A stretch of DNA of 64,000 nt, taken from NCBI GenBank assembly GCA_963932465.1, contig OZ010786.1:598351038-598415037 (forward strand), given 5' to 3'. Numbering within the stretch: the first letter of the stretch is position 1; each line of letters starts with the position of its first letter. The translations under genes were made by a program, and so were the position numbers. This document shows positions 34,548-46,649 of this stretch, one piece after another. Origin of the DNA: Maratus speciosus. Its lineage: Eukaryota; Arthropoda; Arachnida; Araneae; Salticidae. Below the pieces are notes generated by a model, which ran no database searches, was not told the origin of the DNA, and worked only from the letters and a program-made list of their open reading frames with translations.

Positions 34548-35438
34548 CTTGATTCAACTTTACAAAGACATCTTATAAAACTTAACAATTGTTTTCCTGT
34601 TTAAACAATTTTGGATTCTCATGGTCGATTTTCTTATAAATTGTAATAATGAATGTGTTATGCGAATACATCTGTTAAACATTAAATTTAAGAAAGTCTA
34701 ATTAAAACATTTTAAAAAAAAATGCGCTGTTTTAATAATTTAACTATAAATAAAGTCAATTTTGAGAAAATGTGACTATTTTAATATGAATTTTAATGTT
34801 TTAACCTTGGAGTTTGTTTAGACTAATGTTTCAACTTATGCAAATGTTTCTACATTTAGGTGAACGTATTTGTTAAGAAAATCTTTTAAAAAAAGATCTA
34901 AAAATGCAATTTAAAAAAAAATTAATTTAACTATAAATAAAGTTGATTCTGAAAAAATTGACTGTTTTAATATATCTTCTAATATTTTGACTATCAATAA
35001 ATATAGAAATTTGCCTGTTTTTTTCCCATGTTACATTAATTGCTGTAAACGGAATTTCACGAAAATGCATTTTTCGAAACGAGTTGACAACGTTCCTTTG
35101 CATATTAATTGAATTCATTTTGCAACACAATGCTAAAACACACTTCCAAACACCTACCTCTTATAAATTATTCTCGTTACCTTCATTGAGTTGACGATTA
35201 CATTATGATATTCGGGATCGGTCTGGCATTAACAACAGAACATTATGTTGCAGTTAAATAGCTAATGTTATTATCTAGCTACTGCAGATGAAGGGGAATG
35301 ATTGGAGTATATTAAATAATAACTCTGGAAAGTGAATTGATTAATATTTCACAGTTAAAATGTGAATATAACTAGCTATTCGCTGTAGTATCTTCAAAAG
35401 ATTTGTATAAAAATTGATGATCTATTTATCACAATAAG
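34548..35438. other. Intergenic, degenerate repeat
   Basis: ATTTAACTATAAATAAAGT is repeated at 34738 and 34926 with similar following sequence, a degenerate direct repeat. Otherwise unrecognised. Confidence 0.45.
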
Positions 35439-35601
35439 CATACTTGCCAACTTTCAACTTAACTTCCGTAAAATGTCGATTAATTTGATCCAGGTTAAAG
35501 ACGTTTCTAACCAGAAAATGTATTTAATGTAACATTATATATTTAATTTAATGTTTTCAGCATTTAAAAAATTTTTATTTATAAATTTAAGTAGTTTGTT
35601 T

Positions 35602-35960
35602 TTAACCTCTTGAGGGGCGGTGGGAAAAATTTTATATTATATCCCACCTAATGTAACACGTTCACGCCGGCGCAGTGGGTCACACATAGCTGTCTCATAG
35701 CTGCAAAGTCCCCGGCTTTTTGGATACCAGAAATTTAATACAGAAAATGTTGTTTTGTTTAATTAGCACAATTTGGCGATTTAAAGGAACAACATTTTCT
35801 CTAAAATAACAGTGGTGTGCAAAAAGCCGGAGACTCGACAACTCTGAGACAGTCGAGTGTGACCCACCGCGCCGGCGTGAACGTGTTAAGCAAGATTCGC
35901 ACCAGAAACTTTTAACTAAATTTTATATTTTCATCTTTGGGGGCGAAATGTCGAAAAACT

Positions 35961-36001
<41 letters not shown>

Positions 36002-36069
36002 AATTTTCTATAATTCCGGTGACAATCCAATATTACAGAGACATTATTGCTTGCCCCTCAAAGGGTTAA
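35602..36069 (+). mobile_element. TTAA MITE, family 1 (copy 3), interrupted
   Basis: TTAA-CCTCTTGAGGGGCGGTGG on the left and TTGCCCCTCAAAGGGTTAA on the right. Interior as in other copies but broken by 35653-35889, and with a 32-base poly-T at about 35961-35992. Confidence 0.88.
35653..35889. mobile_element. GC-rich near-palindromic TTAA MITE
   Basis: About 70-bp inverted arms: CACGTTCACGCCGGCGCAGT then GGGTCACAC, mirrored with CACGTTCACGCCGGCGCGGT and GGGTCACAC. Right TTAA is intact; the left reads GTAA. Other family 1 copies show the uninterrupted TAATTTAAACAAG target. 237 bp. Confidence 0.88.
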
Positions 36070-36378
36070 TACTATATTTAATATTTTTTATTTCTGTTTT
36101 AAACATGAGCTCAAGAAAATTTTTTGTTTGCTTCTCTCCCCCCTCCCCCAATTTTTTAAGTTTTTCTCCTGTTTTGTTGCATTCTACATTAGAGCTTCCA
36201 GTTCATTATGTTTCGGGGATGTGGGGCAAAGTTCCCGGGCTCCTCGAGAAACAGTAAGAAGTCTCATGGTGAATCTATTTGATTTCATTTCTTAAAAAAA
36301 TTCTGGTTCGAAACTTCTTTAACCTGGATCAAATTAATCGAGATTTTACGGAAAATGAGTTGAAGACTGGCAAGTATG

Positions 36379-37039
36379 AATAAGTATTGATTTTCTTTTG
36401 CCATTAAATTATTAAATTAAGCAGTTTTCAATTGCTTTTTAGCTGATACTTTGTGACAATTTTTTATATTTTTTATTATTTTTTATATTTTTTATTAGTT
36501 ATATGTTGAGTTTTAGCATTAAACTAAAGAAATGTGGATAAAGATGGATTTGGTCAGTGACGCCAATTTAGTTCATTTCTTTATATAAAAATGTTGACAC
36601 TATTTCCGAGTAGTCATCTGCGCTTTATTTAATCACTTAATGTGTCTTTAAATAAAGCGAAGATTATTATTTGAAAATAGTAATAGATATTATGGATAAA
36701 AAAAACGCACTAGTTTGGAAACACTAGGCCTGGTTCTCTCTGGGAGTCTGAATAATTTCTCCAGTGGTTCCCACTCACTTTTTAATGTACTAGAATTATA
36801 AAAATTACGTATACAGGTGCGTTTCCGATGATAATACAATATTTTAATATTTTTAAAACTTTATCAAAACCAAATTAATTAATTCACAGGCATTTTTCCA
36901 TTAGCCGACGTAGATAATAAATTGTCAAATTGCTTATCGTTACAACTGTTTACGTATTACAAAAACAATAGAGTTAGTTATGTCCAAACCACGCTCGCGA
37001 TAATATGCTAAGTGAATGTGAAAGGGTAACAACAGAATG
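36379..37039. other. Intergenic with a hairpin core
   Basis: 36600-36681 is a hairpin: CTATTT...CTGCGCTTTATTTAA against TTTAAATAAAGCGAAG...AAAATAG, the same core as near 49610. (ATTTTTTAT)n-like simple sequence lies at 36460-36500. No gene. Confidence 0.5.
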
Positions 37040-37740
37040 CAGTATATCCTCGAAAATACGGCATCATCGGGACTCAGACTAAGCCGGATTTTTGAAAATT
37101 CCGGATTTCTGAAAGAATATCAAAAGAACTTCCGATATTCTTAATAGCGCCTTTGGTCAAAATTTATTTCATAACCAATTGATAATTATGTTATAAAAAA
37201 AAACTAAATATTAAAAAAAAGAACAACCTTACATTAATTAAAATTTTCTATGTTACGGAAAAAATTCTAATAAATAGTGAAATATTTCCCTTCATGTGTG
37301 CTTTTTCTCTTTAACCCTTCAGAACGTCACTTTTTGTACAAGACTGCAGAATTTTTAAATTATGTTTTTTAATGTCAGAAACTGTCGACGATTCGATTGC
37401 ATACTCAACACACAAAGTTTTCACAAGCCTTATTAACTTGTTTATAAAATCCACTTTTTCTGCGATAGATAAATTTAAGTGTTTTATTTTAGAAGCAACA
37501 CACACACACACATCCATTGATTTTGAAAAATACCTCGTACGAGCTCTAATAAATAAATATATAAATAAATAAAAACTTCCTAAATTAAAAAAAAAAATAC
37601 ACGTGTTCATCCTGCTACTTTTCTTTCACCCATAAGTTAGGAGTGTTAAAAAAAAGGAAGGAAAAGATGCCGGCTTATGGAAGTTGCCGGATTTCTGAAT
37701 GTCGGAATTTCAAGTCATATTGTATTTTCGACACAAAAAA
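37040..37740. mobile_element. Possible Tigger/pogo-type non-autonomous element
   Basis: The left side starts CAGTATATCCTCGAAAATAC and includes CCGGATTTCTGAAAG. The right side has the mirrored CCGGATTTCTGAATG and ends TTGTATTTTCGAC. The outermost bases do not match well and no TA TSD is certain. Contains (CA)n at 37500-37513. The ORFs at 37311-37610 are on both strands and not convincing. Confidence 0.4.
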
Positions 37741-38999
37741 TAAAAAAAAATAGCGTGATTTATAAAGAAAGCAAAAAAAAAAAAAAAAGAAAAAAAAGAA
37801 AAAAAAAGAAAAAAAACCTTTTAACCTTTAATATTATTGATTAAATTATTATTATACTTTGAAGAAACAATTTAGAAATTTTAAATATATAGAGTAAATA
37901 ATGTTTTTTTCCCGGCTGGCATGCCTTAAAATGAAACAGCAAAAATTATAATTTCTTAAAGAAATTCACGAGTTTGCAATTGCTATCAAAAGTTAAAATT
38001 TTCAATAATGGGGACCGCGTCAAATTAATGTATTGTAACGATATTTTTTTTTAAGCTACATGAATTGCGATCATGAAATAAGGTGGGATTTTAAAGATGA
38101 ACATAAAAGAGTGTTTTTATGTATGTTTTTCTCCATTAATCATACTTTTATGAAAACGAACATAATTATAAAAAATTAGGACAAACAGATCTTAAAATAA
38201 ACATATCCTGGTTTCCATTTTTTTTAAACCTTAACCGTTTTGTATTAAAGATACAAGGATAATAATCGAATATTAAGAACTACTTTTTAAGAATGGATAA
38301 TATTGAGTTCATTAAAAAATATTCTTGCTTGTAGTCGAGACCTAAATTACAACTTAACAACAGCTTTAATTTTTTACCAGTAATATAAGTAAATTATAAA
38401 TTAAGAGATATTTCAATTCAATTTAATTGTATAATGATTTTATGCTGTGATGTACGCTTCTTAATTTCGGAATTCAATTAAGCGCAATGTAAATGCTCAC
38501 GTTTAAATTATTTGAAATATTCATGAATGTTAGAATACTTGGAAAACGATAACTTAATAAGCCGAACTATTAGGAATGAGCTTTACATACTTTACATTCC
38601 ATCTACAAATGCAATTAAATCCATTACATTTTAATGTGATAAACAATGTATTTATCGAAAGGAAACATGAACTGAAATAAAATAAAGTGAGAGGGAAAAC
38701 TATGGTTGACATGTGAAATTTTGCCGATCTAATGCACTTTTTCTCCAGATATTGCAAATTTAAGATTACCAATTTTTTATAAAAGGCCGTTTTAAAGGGA
38801 ATTTTTTAACTGAGGACCTGTTTGGATTTTTGAGCTTATCAAAATTCTAAAAAATCGATTTTACAATAGATTTCAAAATATGCAAAATTACAACATATAT
38901 ATACATATAAGAAGGGTGGTCAGAACCAGAACACTTCCCAAACCGGGAACCAAGTTTCTTTTCAGACTTAGGCAAATCTGTAATCTCAATTATCCGCAA
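37741..38999. other. Intergenic, nothing recognised
   Basis: A-rich simple sequence (AAAAAAG)n at about 37770-37816, then AT-rich DNA. Minus-strand ORF 38554-38772 resembles no family I know. Confidence 0.4.
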
Positions 39000-39200
39000 T
39001 GAAATTACAAGTTAATTGCATCTAATTAATTGTAGTTACGTACATTCAAACGCTGAACTTTCGTCAAATAATGGGATGGGGGAGATTCAGCTACAGTGCT
39101 GCAAGAATTTTTTGAGGCATGTAATTTTAATTATAATTAATTACATGCAATTAAAATGTAATTACATTGCAGATAATTGCAATTACAAATTTGCCCAACT
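39000..39200. repeat. TAATTACA-type simple repeat
   Basis: Degenerate runs of TAATTGCAATTAC / TTACATGCAATTA in both orientations, self-complementary. The ORF here is low complexity. Confidence 0.5.
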
Positions 39201-39209
39201 CTGTTTCTT

Positions 39210-39453
39210 TTAACACTAAAATTGCAAGAAATTTTACTCAAGTTTTTATAAAAAAATATTTCACACGAGAATTTTCATTTAGAATTATTCATCTTACTTT
39301 AAACTTGCATTTGCTCCGATTAATGCTTTAAATACCGACTGACGCATGTAGGAGTCAATTACTAAACTATCATTAAGAAATTCTAAATTCTCACCAGGAA
39401 GTTTGAATAGTTATTTTTTGCTATTATAATAATAGTGTATAACAGTGTAAAGT
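39210..39453. mobile_element. TTAA MITE, family 4, decayed
   Basis: Left end TTAACACTAAAATTGC with TTTTACTCAAGTTTTTATAAAA as in 5941-6147. The right end is reduced to ACAGTGTAAAG. Interior has CTCACCAGGAAGTTTGAATAG. Confidence 0.5.
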
Positions 39454-39463
39454 CTTTGAGGGG

Positions 39464-39673
39464 TTAGCTCCTTGAGGGGCGGTGGGATAAAATATATCCC
39501 ACCTAATTTAAACAAGATTCTCACCAGAAACTTTTAACTAAATTTTATATTTTTAACTTTGGAGAAAAATCGTTGACATATTGCCTTTCCTTATTTAAAA
39601 ATAAAATTTTTTCGATTATTCCGGTGAGAATTCAATAGTTAGAGGCATTTTTGCTTGCCCCTCAAGGGGTTAA
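39464..39673 (+). mobile_element. TTAA MITE, family 1 (copy 4)
   Basis: TTAG (mutated TTAA) then CTCCTTGAGGGGCGGTGG; right end TTGCCCCTCAAGGGGTTAA. All internal blocks present. 210 bp, very close to copy 2. Confidence 0.9.
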
Positions 39674-40730
39674 CGAACTGACAACAATTGTAATAGTAGA
39701 TATAGAGTGAATAAATTAAAGAAAAATTAGTATTAAAAATTTTCTGTTGTGAATTCAAAATTTTTGAATAAAAAAAGGCTCCAGATTCGGTAACACTGTT
39801 AAATTCTGATTGTGACACCTGTGACCATTTGTGACTTCACATCGGCGTTACCCCGACAGGGTGTACTAGAGTTTATAAAACATATGTGAGAAAACCATTC
39901 ATAAAAATAGTGTATTTAAAACTAAACATAGAAGGCGATAGGATTTTTACATAAACTGCGAATACGAAATATGAAAAAATGATAATGAAACAATGAAAAA
40001 AATTTTTTAATAACGTTGAAGATTCTACGCTAGTTACGCGATCTCACTCGTAAGCTAATGTCAAACCAGTGACAGCGTTGTTTTCAAATTTCTTGTTCGC
40101 ATTTTAATTTTTTTAATTTTTTTTCTCTTATTTTGGTGTAATATAGCTGAAGTAGATCTCTAACCGGGTACTGTTTTACCTTTCGATTTTTATTGCACAT
40201 ATTTTTTATGAGGCCTCTTTCTATTTCGGAACCGGTTTCGAAAGTGAAAGCATCGTAACAAGAAAACAAAATTAGAAAAAATAAAAAAAATCCGGTAAGA
40301 GATCGACTTCATCTACGCAGAAAAAAAGCAATCATTTAAAAATATTGAAATGCAAAAGAGATTTGAAAAGAACGATGCCAGCGGTTTAACATTAGCTTGA
40401 AAGTGTCCTCCTGTGCTTAGTGTAGGCTATTTACAAATCCTGTGAAAAACAGTCTCGTCGATGCATTGAAATGGAAAATATATCCTACATGGTAACATAA
40501 AATTATATTTTTGCTGTTTTTTAAACAGTTCTTTGCATAATACTGCTCACACGCGCTGTTGACACTTGCTAGAGTCTTGCACTGGTATTGTTATATCTGA
40601 TCGGACCACGAACATATATTTTTCGTAACCCAAAACCCAACCCGTAAAGAAAGAAAATTAACCCATTTTTTAAATGCTATCATGGAAATTTGTTTACAAT
40701 TTTACTTCTAATATCATTTTTTTTCTACGT
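39674..40730. other. Intergenic, degenerate inverted block
   Basis: GTAGATCTCTAACCGG (40153) and CCGGTAAGAGATCGACTTC (40292) are imperfectly inverted around AT-rich sequence. No gene seen. Confidence 0.4.
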
Positions 40731-40960
40731 TTAACCCCTTAACAGTGACATTTGTTTTCTTACAAAAAAAATTAAAAATGGGGCTGGATACACCACTTTT
40801 TCCATACTAAAATATTTACCTTACTTAATCGAAAAATATCTGACAATCAATAAAGATAAATTTACAGTTACAAATTAGTGGTATCAAAATGCTTTCAATA
40901 ACGAAGCAAGCAAAGTGTTCTTGCCCGAATCCAGTTCGGGCCACACTGTTAAGGGGTTAA
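40731..40960. mobile_element. TTAA MITE
   Basis: Ends TTAACCCCTTAACAGTG and, reversed, TTAACCCCTTAACAGTG: 17 bp identical including the TTAA. 230 bp. The interior has GGATACACCAC and CCCGAATCCAGTTCGGG, a palindrome. Confidence 0.9.
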
Positions 40961-41057
40961 AAATAAGAATCTATACACATGTTCATTTAAATTGAAATAT
41001 ATATATATATTTTTTTTTTCATTTAAAAGGTATTCCGCATTTACTTTTGAAAAATCA

Positions 41058-41225
41058 GTTTGACCCGACCCCGACCCGCAAGAATCAAAGATCAAACCGA
41101 TCCGGAACCGAAACAATAAGAATCAACCTGATCCAAATCAGAAACAATTAGAGCCAACTCGATCCGAATCCGAAACAATTACAATCAACCCGATAAGAAC
41201 CCGAAGCAATTAGAGTCAACTCGTC
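41058..41225. repeat. Low-complexity CCCGA/AATCAACCCGAT tract
   Basis: Degenerate units such as AATCAACCCGATCCGAA and CCCGACCCCGACCCG, the complement of the 13590-14070 low-complexity type. Confidence 0.55.
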
Positions 41226-42299
41226 ATGCAACGATAAAGATTACGCGACCTGATACGTGACTCTAATCCAATCAGTACTCTCAGATATGAGACTTTTAAT
41301 CATGAAAAACGTGAATTCGCGATGTTCCACAATCAGGTTATGTCTTGTGTTCAGAATAATTATTCCTGCATTCATGTGTTCAGAGTAATGGGAAGCAAAC
41401 AGAAGTGTTTGACTACGTAACCCTATTATCTATTCACATAATTGTAACTCATTCTCATCATCTAATTATAATAAACAAGCTTGCACTTGATCGATAAATC
41501 CTTAATATCTAACCATATGAACCTGACCACTTCTCACTGTTGATTGATCAAAATGAACGTAATCCTGAAATTAAGCTCTGAGCAACAAACTACATGAGAG
41601 TTAAATTTCAATAGTTTGTTGCCTATGATTATCTCTTGCTATGATTTAAATTTAAAATTTATTACAAAACTGACGACAGGTACTTTTAAGTATTAACTCT
41701 CATCATATGGTATAAGCGAAACATGTCCGTTAAAACATGTAATAAATATTTGAATATGCTTATTATTTTCATAATAATTTTGTAATGATAAAGATGAATT
41801 TTCAAATAGTTGATTGTCTAAAAAGAATATTAATCTGAATATTAATATTATATAAAATAATAATAAAGAGTAAAAATAAATCTTTGGTTTTTTTATTGTT
41901 ATTTTAAAATGTAAACAATACAGAACAATATTTACATAACTTGAAATCGTCAAAAATATATCAAGTTTTTTATGCCAGCAAATGGACTAGTTCTTAGCTG
42001 ACAACCCACCTGTTTTTTATGTATCACTATTTCCGAATAGCAACCTTAGTCGGATTTATTTTCCCATTTTTGTCATTAAGTAAAGTGGATATTTCTATCC
42101 GAAAATATTGATACTCGAAAATATGTGAAATGTTGTCAGCTATGGTGTTTTCTAAGAAAAATCTTAGTACAATGGACTCTGGTTAATGTGTCTCCTTTAG
42201 TACGTACCCTCGGTTAATGAGTGCAATTTTGTCTTCCCCATATTTTACATTTGCAATTAATGTTAAGGGCATCACTTAAAGCTTATTACTCATCGGAAA
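41226..42299. other. Intergenic, one core-like block
   Basis: 42045-42130 holds ATTTTTGTCATTAAGTAAAGTGGATATTT-like sequence related to the palindromic cores elsewhere. The rest is AT-rich, with no gene. Confidence 0.4.
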
Positions 42300-43560
42300 A
42301 GGCGCAAAATATTTTCATGAATTGACCCGGCAGGATCTAAACTAGTTTTCTGCATTATTTCTTCAAAAGTAACTTTTATATAATTTTGGTTACTGGGAGA
42401 TCAAGAAATTCTTAGTGATAGTGATGAAGAGAAAGAAAATATTTCCCCGCCAAAAACGTAAAAGGTTCAAAAATTGATAGTGACTGCTCATCACTAGTAC
42501 CAATCAAAATGTGTTCTAACAGACCAAATTTACGAGTAGGTCGCAAACTGAAGAATTATGTGGTAAAGCGATAATTTTTTCCTAAATTGAAAATATTTCC
42601 CCGCCAAAAACGTAAAAGGTTCTAAAACTGATAGTGACTGTTCATCACTAGTACCAATCAAAATGTGTTCTAACAGACCAAATTTACGAGTAGGTCGCAA
42701 ACTGAAAAATTATGCGGTAAAACGATCATTTTTTTCCTAAATTGACCAGGCAGGATCCTAACTAGTTTTCTATATCATTTCTTCAAAAGCAATTTTTGTA
42801 TAATTTTGATTACTGGGAGATCAAGAAATTCTTAGTGATAGTGATGAAGAGAAAGAAAATTTCCACCACCAAAAACGTAATAGATTCAAAAATTGATAGT
42901 GACTGTTCATCACTAGTACTAATCAAAATGTGTTTTAACAGACCAAATTTACGAGACGGTCGCAAACTGAAAAATTATATGATAAAACGATCCATTTTTC
43001 ATAAATTAACCGGACAGGATCTACACTAGTTTTCTATATTATTTCTTCAAAAGCTACTTTGGTATAATTTTGGTTTTTGAGAGAACAAGAAATTCTTGGT
43101 GATAGTGATGAAGAGAAAGAAAATATTCCCTCGCCAAAAACGTAAAAGGCTCAGAAATTGGTAGAGGCTGTTCATCATTATTAGAAATCAAAATGTGTTC
43201 TAATAAACCAAATTTTCGATTGGATAGCAAACTTAAAATTGTGTGGTAAAACGATCCATTTTTCATAAATTGACCAGGCAGGATCTACATTGATTTTCTG
43301 CATTCTTTCTTCAAAAGCAAGTTTGGTATAATTTTGGTTATAGAGATCAAGAAATTCTTAGTGATAGCAATGAAGTGAAAAAAAAACATTGTACCGCGAA
43401 GCGTAATAGGATCAAATATTGGTAGTGGTTGTTCATCATTAGTACCAATGAAAATGTATTGTAACAGGCCAAATTTTCGAGTAAGTCGCAAAACTGAAAA
43501 ACTATGTGGTGAAACGATCATTTGTTCGGCTATAGCAAAGAAAAGGGAGAGTATTTTAAT
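42300..43560 (+). repeat. Tandem array of five ~260-bp coding-like units
   Basis: Units start near 42323, 42588 (partial), 42741, 43001 and 43268. Each has GGCAGGATCTACACTAG, GGGAGATCAAGAAATTCTTA, GTGATAGTGATGAAGAGAAA, CAAAATGTGTTCTAACAG and GGTCGCAAACTGAA. One frame reads LGDQEILSDSDEEKENISPP; another, downstream, reads SSLVPIKMCSNRPNLRVGRK. An acidic, then basic N-terminal region would suit a transposase or nuclear protein, but I cannot identify it. ORFs on the minus strand are shadows. Confidence 0.75.
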
Positions 43561-44686
43561 TGAAGAAAAATTATGTAAGTACAATCAATTTCTTTAGATA
43601 TTTTGTTAGTTTTGAGTAATTTATTCCTTCGTATTAACAAATTATAATGGACAGTTAACTGGAGGCGAGTTCAGGACTTCTGTCTTACAAAGATATCGCT
43701 TAATCGAAGACAAAAACATATTTGATTACATCAATAATTTTCAGCAAAAGATTTCCCTGGGTCCAAATGGTACGAGCTTGGAAGGTCAAATCGTAAAAAA
43801 TTAGGCTGAAGCTTCTTAATGGGATTGAAAAACTAAACCTTTTGATCACAATACATTTCTAAGCCCAGATGAATCTGATTCTAGCACCTCTGCTTTAGAA
43901 AGCTTCGGAAAGCAAAAACACTGCAACGTAATTTTCGTAAAAAAATAAAAATATGTAGGACCAAACACATCTTACTTTGAATCCTTTGGCTTACAAAGTT
44001 ATTGTTTAATAGAACACAAAGGTACATTTGTTTGCAGCAATAATTATCACTAGAAAAATTTAAATGGTCCAAATAGATTATGTCTTGGTACATCTACTTT
44101 AAACAATAACTTTTATAGATAGATGTAAATCTTCATTTTCCACCAGATGGTGATTAATAACATATGATTATAGTTTCGACAGCGATTAATTAGCAGCTTT
44201 CATGATCAGCAGAGTAATAACAGAGTGTTATTAACCTACCAAGGTAAAGAGCCTTCTGTAAAGAAATTACTAATTTAGTGGTATAAATGTGGAAAAGAAA
44301 TGGAAAAGAAGGCTAACGCCTCAAATCTAAAATAATGTAGATATAAATTTGTGTGTGTGTGTCTGTCTGTGTGTTGTGTTTTGAATAGACTGTTGCTCGC
44401 AGAACAACAAGATTTGGCAGGAAGGTACGTCTGTCTATGTCTGTAGTTATGCACCTCGAAGTCACTTTTTGGATTTTTTAATTGGTTTGTTTAATTGATT
44501 AAAAACCATAAAGAGCATCTCTAAAGGTAATGGAAATTTCTCCTCAATACGGCCGAATTCCCGTGCCACAAATGAAGAATGAGAGTCGGAAAACGCAATT
44601 TTTTTTTTACGTCTTCTGCGTGAAGCATTGGTTTAAGTATTTCAAATATGATAAAAGAAAAAAAAAATACGTTTAAAATTCGTGCT
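43561..44686. other. Intergenic with (TG)n
   Basis: A (TG)n/(TCTG)n tract lies at 44351-44378. Some sequence at 43620-43900 resembles protein-like fragments continuing the array but with no open frame. Nothing else recognised. Confidence 0.4.
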
Positions 44687-45220
44687 TTAATCCTTTATCT
44701 ACTGACGGTACTTATAAGTACCATTAAAATAACTTGCTATAAAATTCATTTAATAAATCGATTAGCAGTAATACAGTTTAGAATGCGTTATAGATGCATT
44801 ACTTTATCGTGTTCCAAAAGCATTATGGGTTGCACAAAACAAAAATATTTTTAAAAGGATGATTTCTTTTGCCCTTGAATCTTTTCAGCTTTCTTGGCGT
44901 TCGGGGGGGGGGGGGGGGGTTCAATTCGGAAATACTTCTATATTTTTATTGAAAGAACATTATATTTGCACATTTCCTAATTCTACAAAAGACTAAGAAA
45001 AATATTTAAAATAAAACATTTGAGTAGGGTTATAACTATTGAACAAAATCCCTATAAATTGAAATTTAATTATTCCTTCTAAATCCTTCAATCCTTCTAA
45101 AATCCTTCTAATATTTATTAAATGATTATTAACTCTTCTAAAGTAGTTTTAAAAAATCACGAAAAATGCTTTAGAAGATAAAATCCTCATGAATGCATAA
45201 TTCAGTACATGAAGGGTTAA
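44687..45220 (+). mobile_element. TTAA MITE, family 2 with poly-G (copy 1)
   Basis: Ends TTAATCCTTTATCTACTGAC and, reversed, TTAACCCTTCATGTACTGAA. 534 bp, with a 17-base poly-G run (44903-44919). About 90% similar by eye to 50671-51197. Includes ACGGTACTTATAAGTACC, a palindrome. Confidence 0.88.
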
Positions 45221-45678
45221 CTTTTCTAAAGAAGCACTCCGTTTAAAATATGTATATATATTAATGTACTTTTAGCTTTCTAACAGTGCAATCAGTTTTT
45301 TAAAAAAAATGTAAATATTAAACCTTACAGACAAATTCTTTTCGAAACGTTTTTTACATTTTCCCCCTATATTTTGCAACCCACATCAGATAAATTATTC
45401 GACATTAAAACTTGAAATACCAGATATATCTACGTACTTTTAGCTTTCTAACAGTTCAATCAGTTTTCAATATTTATACTTTCAGATAAATTCTTTTTGA
45501 AACACTGTTTCGATGTTTTCGGTGTGTTTTTTTCTGCAAAGTTCAAAAATTTGCATCCGCTTCGGAAATTAAAAGAACAAAAAGAAAAAATACAAGACCA
45601 CCACTATGTTCCTTTCTCTTTCGAAGGGGTATACCCGTTAAAAAATTTTAATGTTAACCCTTTTAAAAAACTTATTTT
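45221..45678. other. Intergenic with a short direct repeat
   Basis: TACTTTTAGCTTTCTAACAG and AATCAGTTTT occur near 45268 and 45435, a degenerate direct repeat. Upstream of the signal-peptide-like ORF, GGGGTATACCC lies at 45628. No TATA box is convincing. Confidence 0.4.
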
Positions 45679-45751
45679 ATGAAAGTCACCTTTGCGATTT
45701 TACTTTTGTTCGTTTCTATTGCCCACGCGGTTAACATTAGACACATTTTCT
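45679..45751 (+). CDS. Signal-peptide-like ORF start, possible first exon
   Basis: ATG at 45679 opens MKVTFAILLLFVSIAHA, a Lys, a hydrophobic stretch and a small-residue AHA cleavage-type end, then VNIRHIFF. After 73 bp the frame enters a TTAA MITE (45752-45960), so the original downstream sequence is interrupted or the exon ends before it. No strong donor is visible (GCG|GTTAAC is weak). The composition is unusually apt for a secreted protein among the random ORFs here, but chance is possible. Confidence 0.3.
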
Positions 45752-45960
45752 TTAACCTCTTGAGGGGCGATAGGATATATTATATCCCACCTAATTTAAA
45801 CAAGATTCGCACCAGAATTTTTTATCAAAAATTTTATATTTTTAACTTTAGGAGGAGGGGGTGGAAAATTTCTTTATCTTATTTAAAAATAAATTTTTCG
45901 ATTATTCCGATGAGAATTCAATATTACAGAGACATTTTTGCTTGCCCCTCAAAGGGTTAA
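45752..45960 (+). mobile_element. TTAA MITE, family 1 (copy 5)
   Basis: TTAA-CCTCTTGAGGGGCGATAGG on the left; TTGCCCCTCAAAGGGTTAA on the right; ATATTATATCCCACC and CACCAGAATTTTT inside. 209 bp. Confidence 0.88.
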
Positions 45961-46640
45961 AAAAATAAACTTAATTTTATACAATCGCTATGAAATTTCA
46001 ATACAATTTATTAACATCTTAGCTAATGATCGAGTATAAATTTGATTCAGAAATTATTAAATTTAAGGAAACGATAAGAAAAGAAACCTTGTATGTCAGT
46101 AGAAAGACGTTTATCATCAATGAATTCTAATCATTCTCATCTTATCATTAAATTCTAATTCTCTTACTCTAATACAAATCCACTATTCAGTAGCAGTATG
46201 GAAGACTGGCATTAGTCTTTGATCAATCAACGGTAACCAGATGTCATGTTAATGTCGGTAAGATCTGTAGGAGATTATCGATTAAATGAGAGAAATTCCG
46301 ATAGTATGAATGGATGTTGATGATAAGATGAATAGATAGCTTTTACACATCAAATTCAAACGTTTACTTACCAAACATATTACAAAGGACAGAGCAATGT
46401 ATTCAAATACTAAAGACAATTAACGAAAGGGAAGTGATTTTTTTTCTTAAATTCGAGATCTGATTAGATAAATTTAAGTGCCTTTGCTTATTAGCAACAA
46501 ATTTCTATTGAATGCATCTAATTAAATATCAGTTAAATTTTTAACCCAATTAGCACTTTGTCGGGGTGGAGGTGGGGGGTTGAAAATGTAGCGGGAAAAT
46601 CCAATTCCAAATTATCAACTGAAAGTTTGAATAGTTACTT
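45961..46640. repeat. Dispersed repeat copy near 46190-46320
   Basis: CTTTGATCAATCAACGGTAA, TGTCATGTTAATG and GGTAAGATCTGTAGGAG match 54040-54100 and 58560-58620. The remaining sequence is AT-rich; GGGGTGGAGGTGGGGGG lies at 46564. Confidence 0.5.
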
Positions 46641-46649
46641 TTATTAAAA

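Larger units (their letters stand above)
35439..36378. mobile_element. Long-TIR element containing two nested TTAA MITEs
   Basis: Inverted ends of about 80 bp: CATACTTGCCAACTTTCAAC then TCGATTAATTTGATCCAGG, mirrored by CATACTTGCCAGTCTTCAAC and the same block. Flanked by AATAAG on both sides (35433-35438, 36379-36384), a likely 6-bp TSD. 940 bp including the nested insertion 35602-36069. Confidence 0.85.

Noticed and set aside
37311..37610. 99-codon minus-strand ORF reading SIAEKVDFINKLIRLVKTLC
   Set aside because: The stretch is vaguely like a transposase N-terminus, but it is interrupted by (CA)n and (TAAA)n sequence and no second motif was found.
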